Shown one piece after another: positions 1 through 10,970 of a DNA stretch of 64,000 nucleotides (the stretch's first letter is position 1; the number at the start of each line of letters is the position of its first letter). Both the position numbers and the translations under genes were made by a program. Under the pieces are notes generated by a model that was given only the letters and a program-made list of their open reading frames with translations, was not told the DNA's origin and made no database searches. This stretch comes from Dallia pectoralis. Lineage: Eukaryota; Chordata; Actinopteri; Esociformes; Umbridae. Where the stretch lies: the NCBI GenBank assembly GCA_029465975.1, contig CM055728.1, positions 27,825,392-27,889,391 of the forward strand, written 5' to 3'.

Positions 1-177
1 ACAAAAAGGTAAGGGGAGGGAGAGACACAGAGAGATGTTCATACATATGTATAGGTGATTGCAAGGTTGCCCAGTGTTGTTCAACGATGCTGGTACAGCA
101 GTCACACAAGAATACACACACCTTATGCTGACAGGTTTAAGTGTGCCCGGAACAACATGTCACACACACACACTACC

Positions 178-508
178 AGACACCCTCTGGTCCCGCCCAT
201 ATAAGGACAGCAGCCACTGTCTCACAGACACCGTCTGGTCCCGCCCATATAAGGGCAGCAGCCACTGTCTCAAAGACACCGTCTGGTCCCGCCCATATAA
301 GGGCAGCAGCCCCTGTCTCACAGACACCGTCTGGTCCCGCCCATATAAGGGCAGCAGACACTGTCTCACAGACACCGTCTGGTCCCGCCCATATAAGGGC
401 AGCAGCCCCTGTCTCACAGACACCGTCTGGTCCCGCCCATATAAGGGCAGCAGCCACTGTCTCACAGACACCGTCTGGTCCCGCCCATATAAGGGCAGCA
501 GCCCCTGG
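178..508. repeat. 48-bp minisatellite, 7 copies, each with a CArG box
   Basis: Seven near-identical 48-bp units. Each contains CCATATAAGG, a perfect match to the CArG consensus CC(A/T)6GG bound by SRF. The motifs start at 197, 245, 293, 341, 389, 437 and 485. The array lies in the intron downstream of L1CAM exon 5. Open frames run through it only because 48 is divisible by three. Confidence 0.95.
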
Positions 509-726
509 CCTCAGACATCAGGTGTTGGCCTTGTCCCCTCTGGCGTTTTGAGTGTCATCCACCGTCTCGGAGTGTCTAAGACAACTTGCACGGTAAACAT
601 GCACACTGCTGCTCTGGGTTGCCATGGTGACCAGGGTTATTCCTGGTAAAGGCAGATAGTTTGCGCGGCATTTCCATGGCGACCGGGGTCAGACCCCAGC
701 ATGCTCAGGCGCTGCGGTCTACTCAC

Positions 727-897
727 TGGCGCTGACGGTCAGAGTGATGGGCTCCTTGGGCAAGATGGTGCGGGCCTTCGTGTAGTGGGCGTTACAAGAG
801 TAGTCGTTACGGTTGTCGGCCAGGGTGACGTGGGAGAAGTAGAGGTTCCCGTCGCTGCCCTGAGTCACGCGGTCATTCAAAGTAATGTGAACCATGC
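727..897 (-). CDS. l1cam: L1CAM coding exon 5: second half of Ig domain 2
   Basis: This exon encodes residues 182-238 plus one base. The sequence has DRVTQGSDGNLYFSHV, then ADNRNDYSCNAHYTKARTI with Cys216 pairing with Cys165, and ends LPKEPITLTVSA, matching the end of L1-family Ig2. The acceptor is CTTCCAG/GC and the donor GCCA/GTGAGT. It is 171 bp (2+168+1), leaving phase 1 for the next exon, which must lie beyond the left edge of the window. The intron immediately upstream is almost entirely a pyrimidine-rich tandem array that begins only 8 bp from the acceptor. No stop codon or frameshift is seen in any of the five exons, so the gene looks intact here. Confidence 0.93.
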
Positions 898-904
898 CTG
901 GAAG

Positions 905-2056
905 GGAGATGGCGGGACGGGGTGAGAGGGAGATGGAGGGAGGGGGTGAGGGATATGGAGGGAGGGGGTGAGAGGGAGATGGAGGGAGGGGGTGAGGGAG
1001 ATGGAGGGAGGGTGAGGGAGATGGAGGGAGGGGGGTGAGGGAGATGGAGGGACGGGGGTGAGGGATATGGAGGGAGGGGGTGAGAGGGAGATGGAGGGAG
1101 GGGGTGAGGGAGATGGAGGGAGGGGGTGAGGGAGATGGAGGGAGGGGGTGAGGGAGATGGAGGGAGGGGGTGAGGGAGATGGAGGGACGGGGGTGAGGGA
1201 GATGGAGGGAGGGGGTGAGAGGGAGATGGAGGGAGGGGTGAGGGAGATGGAGGGACGGGGTGAGAGGGAGATAGAGGGAGGGGGTGAGAGGGAGATGGAG
1301 GGAGGGGGTGAGGGAGATGGAGGGACGGGGGTGAGGGAGAGATGGAGGGACGGGGTGAGGGAGATGGAGGGATGGGGTGAGAGGGAGATAGAGGGAGGGG
1401 GTGAGAGGGAGATGGAGGGAGGGGGTGAGGGAGATGGAGGGACGGGGTGAGAGGGAGATGGAGGGAGGGGGTGAGAGGGAGATGGAGGGGCGGGGTCAGA
1501 GGGAGATAGAGGGACGGGGTGAGAGGGAGATGGAGGGAGGGGGTGTGGGAGATGGAGGGAGGGGGTGAGAGGGAGATGGAGGGACGGGGGTGAGGGAGAT
1601 GGAGGGAGGGGGTGTGGGAGATGGAGGGAGGGGGTGAGAGGGAGATGGAGGGACGGGGGTGAGGGAGATGGAGGGACGGGGTGAGAGGGAGATGGAGGGA
1701 GGGGGTGAGGGAGATGGAGGGAGGGGGTGAGAGGGAGATGGAGGGAGGGGGAGGGAGATGGAGGGACGGGGGTGAGGGAGATGGAGGGACGGGGTGAGAG
1801 GGAGATGGAGGGAGGGGGTGAGAGGGAGATGGAGGGAGGGGGTGAGGGAGATGGAGGGACGGGGGGTGAGGGAGATGGAGGGACGGGGTGAGGGAGATGG
1901 AGGGATGGGGTGTGGGAGATGGAGGGGCGGGGTCAGAGGGAGATGGAGGGAGGGGGTGAGAGGGAGATGGAGGGACGGGGGGTGAGAGGGAGATGGAGGG
2001 AGGGGGTGTGGGAGATGGAGGGATGGGGGGTGAGAGGGAGAGGGAGATGGAGGGGG
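905..2056. repeat. Purine/pyrimidine minisatellite filling L1CAM intron 4
   Basis: About 1.15 kb of variable 20-25 bp units of the form GGGAGATGGAGGGAGGGGGTGA on the plus strand. The gene's sense strand is therefore almost pure C/T. It occupies about 80% of intron 4 and ends 8 bp from the exon 5 acceptor. The plus-strand G runs could fold as quadruplexes or triplexes. Confidence 0.95.
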
Positions 2057-2191
2057 TGACACACACAGGGAGGAGGGAAAAAGTTATTTATATTTTACTG
2101 AAGAACATGTTTCAAAGTATGACAGATAAAAGGAATATTTAAAGAAAGATAAAAGGTAAGTTAAACAGTTAGAAAGACAGAGGGGGTGAGA

Positions 2192-2312
2192 AGAGAGAGG
2201 GGAGACAGACAAACAGGTAGACAGAGACATACCGTTGCCCATCCAGTGAGATAAAGAGAGAGGGGAGACAGACGAACAGGTAGACAGAGACATACCGTTG
2301 CCCATCCAGTGG
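2192..2312. repeat. 63-bp tandem duplication spanning exon 4 end and splice donor
   Basis: Two copies, 2192-2249 and 2255-2312, are identical apart from one visible substitution over about 58 bp, at an offset of 63 bp. Each contains the end of the exon (encoding HWMGN) and the donor GGTATGTCTCTG on the minus strand. The near identity suggests a recent event. Confidence 0.93.
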
Positions 2313-2418
2313 ATGGTAGGTGCATCTGAACTGGATGGAGGATTACATTTCAGAACTACACTCTCTCCTTCCTCCACCTTCTTCGTCACCTTCTTCTCTT
2401 TCTGTAGCGCCGGTGGGT
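2296..2418 (-). CDS. l1cam: L1CAM coding exon 4: first half of Ig domain 2
   Basis: This exon encodes residues 141-182. After a lysine-rich linker (PALQKEKKVTKKVEEGESV) comes VLKCNPPSSSDAPTIHWMGN, with Cys165 and core Trp178. The run VEEGESVVL-x-CNPP is a recognisable L1CAM Ig2 signature and is the main reason for calling L1CAM rather than NrCAM or neurofascin. The acceptor is CCGTTTAG/AC and the donor AACG/GTATGT. The exon is 123 bp (2+120+1). Its 3' end and donor are duplicated 63 bp further into the intron. Use of the second donor at 2233 would keep the frame and add 21 residues, so the annotated end is the conserved-length choice rather than a certainty. Confidence 0.92.
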
Positions 2419-3514
2419 CTAAACGGGAGACATTTTTTAAAGGGGTGTCAGATAGCCCTAAGAGCCAGCTTCACTCAGTAAGGATTCGTTAGCATTATGT
2501 TTCATTCCCTGAAAATAATCAAATAAGACTAGAGACAGGGGATTATTTTGTTATCTAAGCATACGGATATCAATGGCTTGTGACACCACCTTCAGAGGTA
2601 GAGTGCGTCACATCTTCGATATAGACCCCCCGAGATATTCCAACAAATTATGGCATCTTCAATGCGGTGCCAATTTATTAGCTTTTATGCGATTATGCGA
2701 TTTCCAAAATAATAAATAAAGCAGTTGTCTCTCACATAACGTAAACACGCACTAAAACTGTAAACAGATGTGCTATCTTGACCAGGGGGTCGACTTGTAA
2801 ATTAAGTTTCACACTCATCAAAGGTTCGAGGGACGTTCTAGGCGTTAAAGGCATTTAAAAGCATGTAAAAGCATCCTCTCAGGCAAGACGCTGTTCAAGT
2901 GTCACCGAGATAAACCTTTCAGCACAACTCAGAACTCAATCACTGGTTTTCAGGCAATCTGCCGCAATGCACAAAAATGATATGACAAGTTAGGCCTTAT
3001 TTATAGATCACTCGAGTTCAGAAAGTTAAAGGAATGTTTCGAGAATTTTTTCAAGAGAGCTTTCAAGTTGCAGTGTTTTGCTCCAGCAGGACACAGGGCG
3101 GCTCTGTGAGTCATGTGTTTACCCGTCTGTCTGTGCTGATTGTTAGTAGTACTCCCAGAAGACCCGGCGGAGTGGAGATGTGTTGTCGTTCTGTTGCTGC
3201 ATGACATCAACTAGACCTAGTTTCTCAGGGAAACCGTTGTCAAGGAAACTGAGAAGGAGGTCGCCAGTGAGAGACAGACGAGATACAGGTAGATCGGAGG
3301 GAGGATCTGCTCTTAAGTTTCAAGGTTGAACGAGAAAGAGGGGATGAGTGTGTGTGTGTGTGCGTTTCAGGTGAGGGTACGATGTGTTGATTCACAGCAG
3401 CAGGCACTCAACAGGCATTAGTATTAATAGCAGAGAGCTCTATAAAACACATACTCAGCTTTACAAGAGATCTAGTCTGGACAATATAAATTGCTCTTTT
3501 TATTGCCGATAAGG

Positions 3515-3652
3515 CAACGAATAGCTTTCAACGAATAGCTTTCAACGAATAGCTTTCAACCAATAGCTTTCAACCAATAGATTTCAACCAATAGCTTTCA
3601 ACGAATAGCTTTCAACCAATAGCTTTCAACCAATAGCTTTCAACCAATAGCT
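3515..3652. repeat. 14-bp minisatellite, about 10 copies
   Basis: Units of CAACCAATAGCTTT in L1CAM intron 3. Copies differ mainly by CGAAT versus CCAAT; the latter form carries a CCAAT core. Confidence 0.9.
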
Positions 3653-4091
3653 TTCCTCACATAATATCCATTCTAAGTGGGAAGTAGGCCAGGGAGACTT
3701 TCACCAACGGCTGCATGTCTCAACTTAAATCTCGTTGACACCAAAAACCTCTCAAGTGTACAAGCATCTTAAAACAGGAGATTAAAATGTTTTGGTCTAA
3801 GCATGCCTGACATACTAGGTTCATTGGAGACTGGTAACCATGAAGCCAATCAGGTTTAATTTGTCTCTCTCGGGTGATTATACCAATCACTAATCAGTAG
3901 AAACTTACCGTTCGGTCGACACGAACGTGCAAAAGAGAATAACGACATGACAAACTGCCTCCACACTAGCATTCAATAGAGAAATAAAGTACTGTATTTT
4001 GCATCTAAATCATGTGCTGACATGAGAACAGTTCCTCCACATTGCCTGTTAGTTTATAGAGCGTTGGATTAAAGTGCCTGTCTCAACTCAC

Positions 4092-4288
4092 TTTCCGTGA
4101 TGAGCTGGACCTCGTCAGTCACAGCAGTGCCCAGCTCGTTAGAAGCGTAGCAGCTGTACTTTCCCTGGTACTTGCTCATGGGCTCTGAGCCCTCCCCCGT
4201 GGCCGCGAAGCTTCCGGAACCTGGTGTCACCGACAGGCCCCGGTCATTGGCCGGAATAAACTCTTTCCCATCTTTGGTCCAGCGGAAC
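4092..4288 (-). CDS. l1cam: L1CAM coding exon 3: second half of Ig domain 1
   Basis: This exon encodes residues 75-141. It contains the core Trp78 in FRWTKDGKEF, a G-S-G-S-F turn, and the closing strand KYQGKYSCYASNELGTAV with Cys121, which pairs with Cys66. This is the standard I-set Ig pattern of C...W...Y-x-C-x-A-x-N. The acceptor CCTCTCTCAG/G and donor GAAA/GTGAGT are both strong. The exon is 197 bp (1+195+1), keeping the frame with both neighbours. Coding strength and splice sites make this one of the most secure features in the window. In L1-family proteins Ig1-Ig4 form the horseshoe used for homophilic binding, so this domain would be extracellular. Confidence 0.94.
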
Positions 4289-4431
4289 CTGAGAGAGGGG
4301 AGGCGCAGTAACGATGTGAGAGACAGACATCACAGCACAATATGACATCAGCACAGCTTGACTTCACGTTTCTCTGTGTTTAACAAACGGAGGATGAAAG
4401 AGTAAAAGGAAAAAAGTCAGACTAAGTGTGC

Positions 4432-4512
4432 GTCCAAAACAGCCCACTACGCCCTTCATCTTGCCCTGTGGGCCTACTGGCCCTTGTCAAAAGTACTGCA
4501 CTATGTTGCCAT
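4432..4512. repeat. Interspersed fish repeat fragment
   Basis: A stretch reading as cases of 'cccactacgcccttcatc' and 'tactgcactatgttgcc' with 'atttgggatc' resembles, from memory, a short sequence very common in salmonid and pike genomes. This is recognition only, without alignment. Confidence 0.35.
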
Positions 4513-5025
4513 TTGGGATCTTATTTTATCTGATAACAATCTCTTGCTCAGCAAATTGAGCTCTTTTTTCCCACTAGTAGAGACATTAAGAGACAGTCCC
4601 TTGGGGACACAATGACATTTAGCACTTGTTATAATACGCAGTGTGACAGCGGAGACCTGGGCTTTCGAATCATGCTAATGTTTCTCCAGATGTCGGCTTC
4701 ACAGAAAGAATAAAGGCACGTCTAATTCAGCAGGGGAAATATATTCCAGTTAAATGGCAAAAGAAGTATGGCTTAGTGAAGTATTTCTATTAGTTAAAAT
4801 AGTAACACATATTTTATAATAATACATATTTATTATTAGCATATGACATTCAACTTAAAGACCACCTTAAAACTACAAAACAGAATATGTCAGGTGGAAT
4901 GTTGACCAATGTCATATTTTCAACCAATAAGATGCCAGAACATACTAGAAATTGAAATATTCTTAGTGTGTGTGTGTGTATGTGTGCGTGTGTGGTTAAA
5001 AGTGTTTCACGGTGCAGTAACTAAC

Positions 5026-5128
5026 TCAGGAGCAGGGTTTCCAGAGGCTTCACAGGTCAGGAAGATGTCTTCAACTCCAAACGCAGTGTTGGAATTTGGC
5101 TGACGAGTGATCACTGGTGGCTGATTAA
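5026..5128 (-). CDS. l1cam: L1CAM coding exon 2: first half of Ig domain 1
   Basis: This exon encodes residues 41-75 (the first and last shared with neighbouring exons). The peptide FNQPPVITRQPNSNTAFG leads into VEDIFLTCEASGNPAPE, which has the PPVIT opening and the L-x-C-E-A-S-G strand typical of L1CAM Ig1. Cys66 is the first disulphide cysteine. The acceptor is CTCTGCAG/TT and the donor is CTGA/GTTAGT. It begins with two bases that complete the codon left open by exon 1 (T+TT, Phe) and ends with two bases completed by exon 3 (GA+G, Glu). A second AG eight bases downstream would break the phase and is rejected. A long (CA)n microsatellite begins about 40 bp upstream of the acceptor. Mammalian L1CAM carries a 15-nt neuron-specific mini-exon at this junction. 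It is not required by the phases seen here and I did not find it. Confidence 0.92.
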
Positions 5129-5160
5129 CTGCAGAGGACGAACACATAGAGTTAGCCAAC

Positions 5161-5290
<130 letters not shown>

Positions 5291-5408
5291 GCTCACAATC
5301 ACACTACATTAGAACACACCCCAACCCTTGTGGCAGCTACACCTTTCATGCATGCTGTTAACTGGGCCATGAGGAAAACAATGTAATTTGTCTCCACTTT
5401 GAGGCTGC

Positions 5409-5728
5409 GTTTAAGAGCCCAGAGCCCTACAGACTCTACTGCGAGACTGTGTTTTTAGAGCCCAGAGCCCTACAGACTCTACTGTGAGACTGTGTTTTTA
5501 GAGCCCAGAGCCCTACAGACTCTACTGTGAGACTGTGTTTTTAGAGCCCAGAGCCCTACAGACTCTACTGTGAGACTGTGTTTTTAGAGCCCAGAGCCCT
5601 ACAGACTCTACTGTGAGACTGTGTTTTTAGAGCCCAGAGCCCTACAGACTCTACTGTGAGACTGTGTTTTTAGAGCCCAGAGCCCTACAGACTCTACTGT
5701 GAGACTGTGTTTTTAGAGCCCAGAGCCC
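5409..5728. repeat. 43-bp minisatellite, about 7 copies
   Basis: Highly uniform units containing GAGCCCAGAGCCCTACAGAC and TCTACTGTGAGACTGTG in L1CAM intron 1. Confidence 0.95.
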
Positions 5729-5859
5729 TAGCATGGAGGCTGTAGGTCTGTAGGTCTCTAGCTGCATCGGAGTTCATACTGACTAGAATCCACCGCCAGC
5801 ATCTTCAATAGCCCCTGCTGTGCTTCCAACAGCCAAGCTAGGTATACGATCAGTGTGGT

Positions 5860-6262
5860 TAAGGGATGTGGTCAGTGTGTCTCAGCTGTTCCTCCTACAG
5901 TATCACTATCTGACAATGTCTCAGTGTGGCTCAGCTGTTCCTCCTACAGTATCACTATCTGACAATGTCTCAGTGTGGCTCAGCTGTTCCTCCTACAGTA
6001 TCAGTATCTGATAGTGTCTCAGTGGGAGCTCAGCTGTTCCTCCTACAGTATCACTATCTGACAGTGTCTCAGGGAGAGCTCAGCGTTTGTTCTCATACTG
6101 TATCACTTTCTGACAGTGTCTCAGTGTCGCTCAGCTGTTCTCCTATAGTATCACTACCTGACAGTGTCTCAGTGTGGCTAAGCTGTTCCTCCTACAGTAT
6201 CTCTATCTGACAGTGTCTCAGGGAGAGCTCAGCGTTTGTGCTCCTATAGTATCACTATCTGA
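5860..6262. repeat. About 50-bp degenerate minisatellite, 8 copies
   Basis: Units built from CAGCTGTTCCTCCTACAGTA and TCACTATCTGACAGTGTCTC with small indels. Located in L1CAM intron 1. Confidence 0.9.
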
Positions 6263-6559
6263 CAGCCTCTCAAGGCAACTTGGGGGACACAAAAACCATT
6301 TCCATTTCAAACCGACGTAAAACACACTTGTACTTGCAATTGTTCAAAATAGACCAGAATACAGGAATATTGGTGAGTTCAATTTCTAAGAGATGATGGG
6401 AAACGTATTCATTCATATCACTTAAAAGTCCCCCGTGAGGATAGAAGAAAATGAAGGCCGAGTGAGCAAGAGGGAGACAGACGGAGAGAGAGGTAGAGAG
6501 AGAGATAGCACTGAAGAGAGAGAAAATGTATTCTGATAGAGGAAAAGTCCTGGTGTATA

Positions 6560-8080
6560 TTACAGTTTTTCTCCATTGGTTTGGCTCATTTTTTGAAACA
6601 GAAATTACATTCTCAAAACAACATGGACAAACCTCCAAACCACTTGGCAATTGTTCAAAACAGAATTGAATTTCTCATTCATTTCATCAAATTGCAAATG
6701 TCTCAGGACATCTTTGCAAATGATTAAGTACAGGTAGCCTACAATTAGCACAATTTCCATGTGAATAGATCTTGTTGATCTAAACTGATTGTTGATTCTC
6801 AGTCTAATGGTTTTTCGCTCCAAAACGTGTCAGCGTCATTTCATTGTGTAAGTCATCACATGCACAATAGTCTGTTCAATTGTCAAAAGTAGTCAAGAAC
6901 ATAAAACCATGAATACCCTATATGAATCCCTTGGATCATTTGGTACATTTACATATTACAGCAATTGATTGAAACTATAACTTGACTGAAGGAGGACTGT
7001 CACACATCTCAGATGACCAATAAAACAGTATGTTTAGTTAGCTGACAGGTGCTGTCCATGACTGTGAATGCTGCCAAACATGTATGTAAAGAGCTTGACC
7101 ATGCAGGACCAGTACATCTTCTAAACATGGAGGCACCTGACCAGGTAAATGAACAAGGGCAACTGCCTGCTTGAGGAAGAGGAAGAAGAAAAAGAGGAGG
7201 AGGAGTAAGGGTGCGTGGTGGTGGAATAGGGGGAAGAGGCCGAGGAGCATGAAGACACCATGCTGTCCCGGATGAAATTCGGGCCTCAATTATAGACCAT
7301 GTCATCAACCATGGCCCCACAATGGCGGAGGCAGGTCGCCGAGTCCAGCCTAATGTGTCTCGCTCTACAGTCTGCTCCATCATCCAAACCGTTAGCAGGG
7401 AAAACAGGCATTTAGTCAGTCAATGATGGAATTATATGTTTTATAGGACAGGACACTGTGCATAGAGCAAGACATATTTATTTTCACATTTACCTATTTA
7501 TTTTGTGTGTGTGTGGAATAGTTTATTTTCCACAGTATTGATGAATCTGTGGCCAGACAGACAGAAGTGTGTGGATGGCCAGGAGGGTGAGGACAGTGAC
7601 CAGTGACGAATTCTTTGTTGTGAAACTCCAATTTTACTGTATTTACAGCACTGTAGGCTGCATATAATTTTCAGTGTTTTCTGTTTGTCTTTATAGTCAA
7701 GTATATTATGCTGTATACATTTATTTTTACTGTGATGTATGGAACAATGGTCCTCTCCCATAGTGACAAAACATCTAAACATTTTGACTTGCAGTGCTTA
7801 CACAATTACTTTATGTGTATGAGTGATAAAAACCATGTTACAATTTCCTTAGCAGCATGAGTGCAATGTGTGATGGGCAGTTTTGGGAGAGATATGAGCT
7901 TTTGCAAGAGAGCTATAGTGTTGTGCTGAACTGTAACACTGTTTTGCCAAATGATCCCTAAAATAAATAATAATATATACTCATTATCTATAGCTGAGTA
8001 GTCGGACCCAGAGGACCGTGGGGAGGAGGAAGAGAACATAAAACACCCCCTGAAATCACACACCAAACATCAAATACAAA
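6560..8080 (+). mobile_element. Decayed IS630-like (Tc1/mariner superfamily) DNA transposon
   Basis: The segment contains a short recognisable transposase N-terminus (7127-7426) flanked by A/T-rich sequence. The left edge near 6560 (ACAGTTTTTCTCCATTGGTT) resembles, from memory, ends of IS630-like fish elements. No matching right inverted repeat is evident. The transposase core is missing, so this is an internally deleted, nonautonomous copy. Both boundaries are approximate. Confidence 0.55.
7127..7426 (+). pseudogene. IS630-like transposase N-terminal fragment, two internal stops
   Basis: Reading from the ATG at 7127, the frame encodes a short Gln/Arg-rich N-terminus and then a helix-turn-helix-like block. 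That block contains DEIRASIIDHVINHG, MAEAGRRVQPNVSRSTV and CSIIQTVSRENR, a pattern I recognise from IS630-like fish transposases. In-frame TGA codons occur at 7172-7174 and 7250-7252, and the frame ends at 7424-7426 after 99 codons. The catalytic DDE domain is absent. It is a relic inside L1CAM intron 1, on the strand opposite to the gene, with no expected function. Confidence 0.7.
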
Positions 8081-8171
8081 TCAGGCTGTAGAGAATTTAA
8101 AGAACATAAGCCATTCATAGAGCCAAGGGCCCAAGTAGTACACTATATAGAACCAAGCGAACCAAGTAATG

Positions 8172-9033
8172 CACGATATAGGGTATAGGGAACCAACAAG
8201 TGTTCTATATAGGGTATAGGGAACCAACTAGTGTTCTATATAGGGTATAGGGAACCAACTAGTGTTCTATATAGGGTATAGGGAACCAACAAGTGTTCTA
8301 TATAGGGTATAGGGAACCAGCTAGTGTTCTATATAGGGTATAGGGAACCAACTAGTGTTCTATATAGGGTATAGGGAACCAACTAGTGTTCTATATAGGG
8401 TATAGGAAACCAACTAGTGTTCTATATAGGGTATAGGGAACCAACAAGTGTTCTATATAGGGTATAGGGAACCAGCTATTGTTCTATATAGGGTATAGGG
8501 AACCAGCTAGTGTTCTATATAGGGTATAGAGAACCAACTAGTCTTCTATATAGGGTATAGGGAACCAACTAGTGATCTATATAGGGTATAGGGAACAAGC
8601 TAGTGATCTATATAGGGTATAGGGAACCAGCTAGTGTTCTATATAGGGTATAGAGAACCAACTAGTCTTCTATATAGGGTATAGGGAACCAACTAGTGAT
8701 CTATATAGGGTATAGGGAACCAACTAGTGTTCTATATAGGGTATAGGGAACCAACAAGTGTTCTATATAGGGTATAGGAAACCAACTAGTGTTCTATATA
8801 GGGTATAGGAAACCAACTAGTGTTCTATATAGGGTATAGGGAACCAACTAGTGTTCTATATAGGGTATAGGGAACCAACAAGTGTTCTATATAGGGTATA
8901 GGGAACCAACTAGTGTTCTATATAGGGTATAGGGAACCAACTAGTGTTCTATATAGGGTATAGGAAACCAACTAGTGTTCTATATAGGGTATAGGGAACC
9001 AACTAGTGTTCTATATAGGGTATAGGGAACCAA
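8172..9033. repeat. 31-bp minisatellite, about 28 copies
   Basis: Units of CCAACTAGTGTTCTATATAG plus GGTATAGGGAA. The unit resembles a common interspersed fish sequence ('ctatatagggaatagggtgcc'), suggesting a dispersed repeat fragment was amplified in place. Point variants such as ACTAGT/ACAAGT recur in patches. Confidence 0.95.
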
Positions 9034-9035
9034 GT

Positions 9036-9320
9036 AATGTCTTAGATGTAATATTAAATTAGATTTGCTGCTGATCAACACAAAATATTCATTATGTCAA
9101 AGTGAAAAATTAAATCTGCAGATGGTTCTACATTACTTAAAAAATAAAACTGAAAATAATTGATCACATAAGAATTCACCCCTTTACTATGGCAGACCTG
9201 AATGAGCTCTGGTGCAACTAATTAACTTAAGAAATCACATGATTAGTTGTAGTTTATCTGTGAGTAATTAAGGTGTTTAACATAATATCAGATTAATTAA
9301 ACCTCTAGGTATCCCTGGAA
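9036..9320. mobile_element. Nonautonomous DNA-transposon fragment
   Basis: A/T-rich sequence with phrases such as CACAAAATATTCATTATGTC, AAGAATTCACCCCTTTACTA and GAATGAGCTCTGGTGCAAC. I recognise these as a family dispersed in fish genomes (probably Tc1/mariner-type). No coding content remains and boundaries are approximate. Confidence 0.45.
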
Positions 9321-9404
9321 ATTCCTGGAAGAAAATAACATGCTTGTAAGATGTGTGACTGGGAGAATATTCACCCCAAACATACAGGCATAACCACACT
9401 GGAG

Positions 9405-10875
9405 TGATGGAAAAACAGAGAGATGGAGGAAGAAACAGAGAGATGGCGGGAGAAACAGAGAGATGGTGGGAGAAACAGAGAGATGGAGGAAAAACAGAGA
9501 GATGGAGGAAGAAACAGAGAGATGGCGGGAGAAACAGAGAGATGGTGGGAGAAACAGAGAGATGGAGGAAGAAACAGAGAGATGGAGGGAGAAACAGAGA
9601 GATGGAGGGAGAAACAGAGAGATGGAGGAAGAAACAGAGAGATGGAGGAATAAACAGAGAGATGGAGGGAGAAACAGAGAGATGGAGGAAGAAACAGAGA
9701 GATGGTGGGAGAAACAGAGATGGAGGAAGAAACAGAGAGATGGAGGGAGAAACAGAGAGATGGAAAAAGAAACAGAGAGATGGAGGAAGAAACAGAGAGA
9801 TGGAGGAATAAACAGAGAGATGGAGGAATAAACAGAGAGATGGAGGGAGAAACAGAGAGATGGAGGAAGAAACAGAGAGATGGTGGGAGAAACAGAGAGA
9901 TGGAGGAAGAAACAGAGAGATGGAGGGAGAAACAGAGAGATGGAGGGAGAAACAGAGAGATGGAGGAAGAAACAGAGAGATGGAGGAATAAACAGAGAGA
10001 TGGAGGGAGAAACAGAGAGATGGAGGAAGAAACAGAGAGATGGTGGGAGAAACAGAAAGATGGAGGAAGAAACAGAGAGATGGTGGGAGAAACAGAGAGA
10101 TGGAAAAAGAAACAGAGAGATGGAGGAAGAAACAGAGAGATGGAGGAATAAACAGAGAGATGGAGGGAGAAACAGAGAGATGGAGGGATAAACAGAGAGA
10201 TGGAGGGAGAAACAGAGAGATGGAGGAATAAACAGAGAGATGGAGGGAGAAACAGAGAGATGGAGGAAGAAACAGAGATGGAGGAAGAAACAGAGAGATG
10301 GTGGGAGAAACAGAAAGATGGAGGAAGAAACAGAGAGATGGTGGGAGAAACAGAGATGGAGGAAGAAACAGAGAGATGGAGGGAGAAACAGAGAGATGGA
10401 GGAAGAAACAGAGAGATGGTGGGAGAAACAGAAAGATGGAGGAAGAAACAGAGAGATGGTGGGAGAAACAGAAAGATGGAGGAAGAAACAGAGAGATGGT
10501 GGGAGAAACAGAGAGATGGAAAAAGAAACAGAGAGATGGAGGAAGAAACCGAGAGATGGAGGAATAAACAGAGAGATGGAGGGAGAAACAGAGAGATGGA
10601 GGGAGAAACAGAGAGATGGAGGGAGAAACAGAGAGATGGAGGGAGAAACAGAGAGATGGAGGAAGAAACAGAGAGATGGAGGAATAAACAGAGAGATGGA
10701 GGGGGAAACAGAGAGATGGAGGAAGAAACAGAGAGATGGTGGGAGAAACAGAGATGGAGGAAGAAACAGAGAGATGGAGGGAGAAACAGAGAGATGGAGG
10801 AAGAAACAGAGAGATGGAGGGAGAAACAGAGAGATGGAGGAAGAAACAGAGAGATGGTGGGAGAAACAGAAAGAT
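9405..10875. repeat. 20-bp purine-rich minisatellite, about 73 copies
   Basis: Units of AGAGAGATGGAGGAAGAAAC with GGAGGG, GGTGGG and AATAA variants. The plus strand is nearly pure purine, so the L1CAM sense strand is polypyrimidine. Long open frames on both strands here are artefacts. Confidence 0.97.
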
Positions 10876-10934
10876 TCTCCACATTTTAGGCTTCACATTT
10901 GCGCGTGTGTGTTTGTATTCAGGGGTGTTAATTT

Positions 10935-10939
10935 GTGCA

Positions 10940-10970
<31 letters not shown>

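Noticed and set aside
5113..5120. Alternative exon 2 acceptor at ATCAG/CCACCA
   Set aside because: It would leave the single base from exon 1 uncompleted and break the frame; CTGCAG/TT fits the phase and has the better pyrimidine tract.
7038..7060. Possible REST/NRSE silencer (GGTGCTGTCCATGACTGTGAA)
   Set aside because: The left half matches but the right half has several mismatches at conserved positions, and it lies within a transposon relic.
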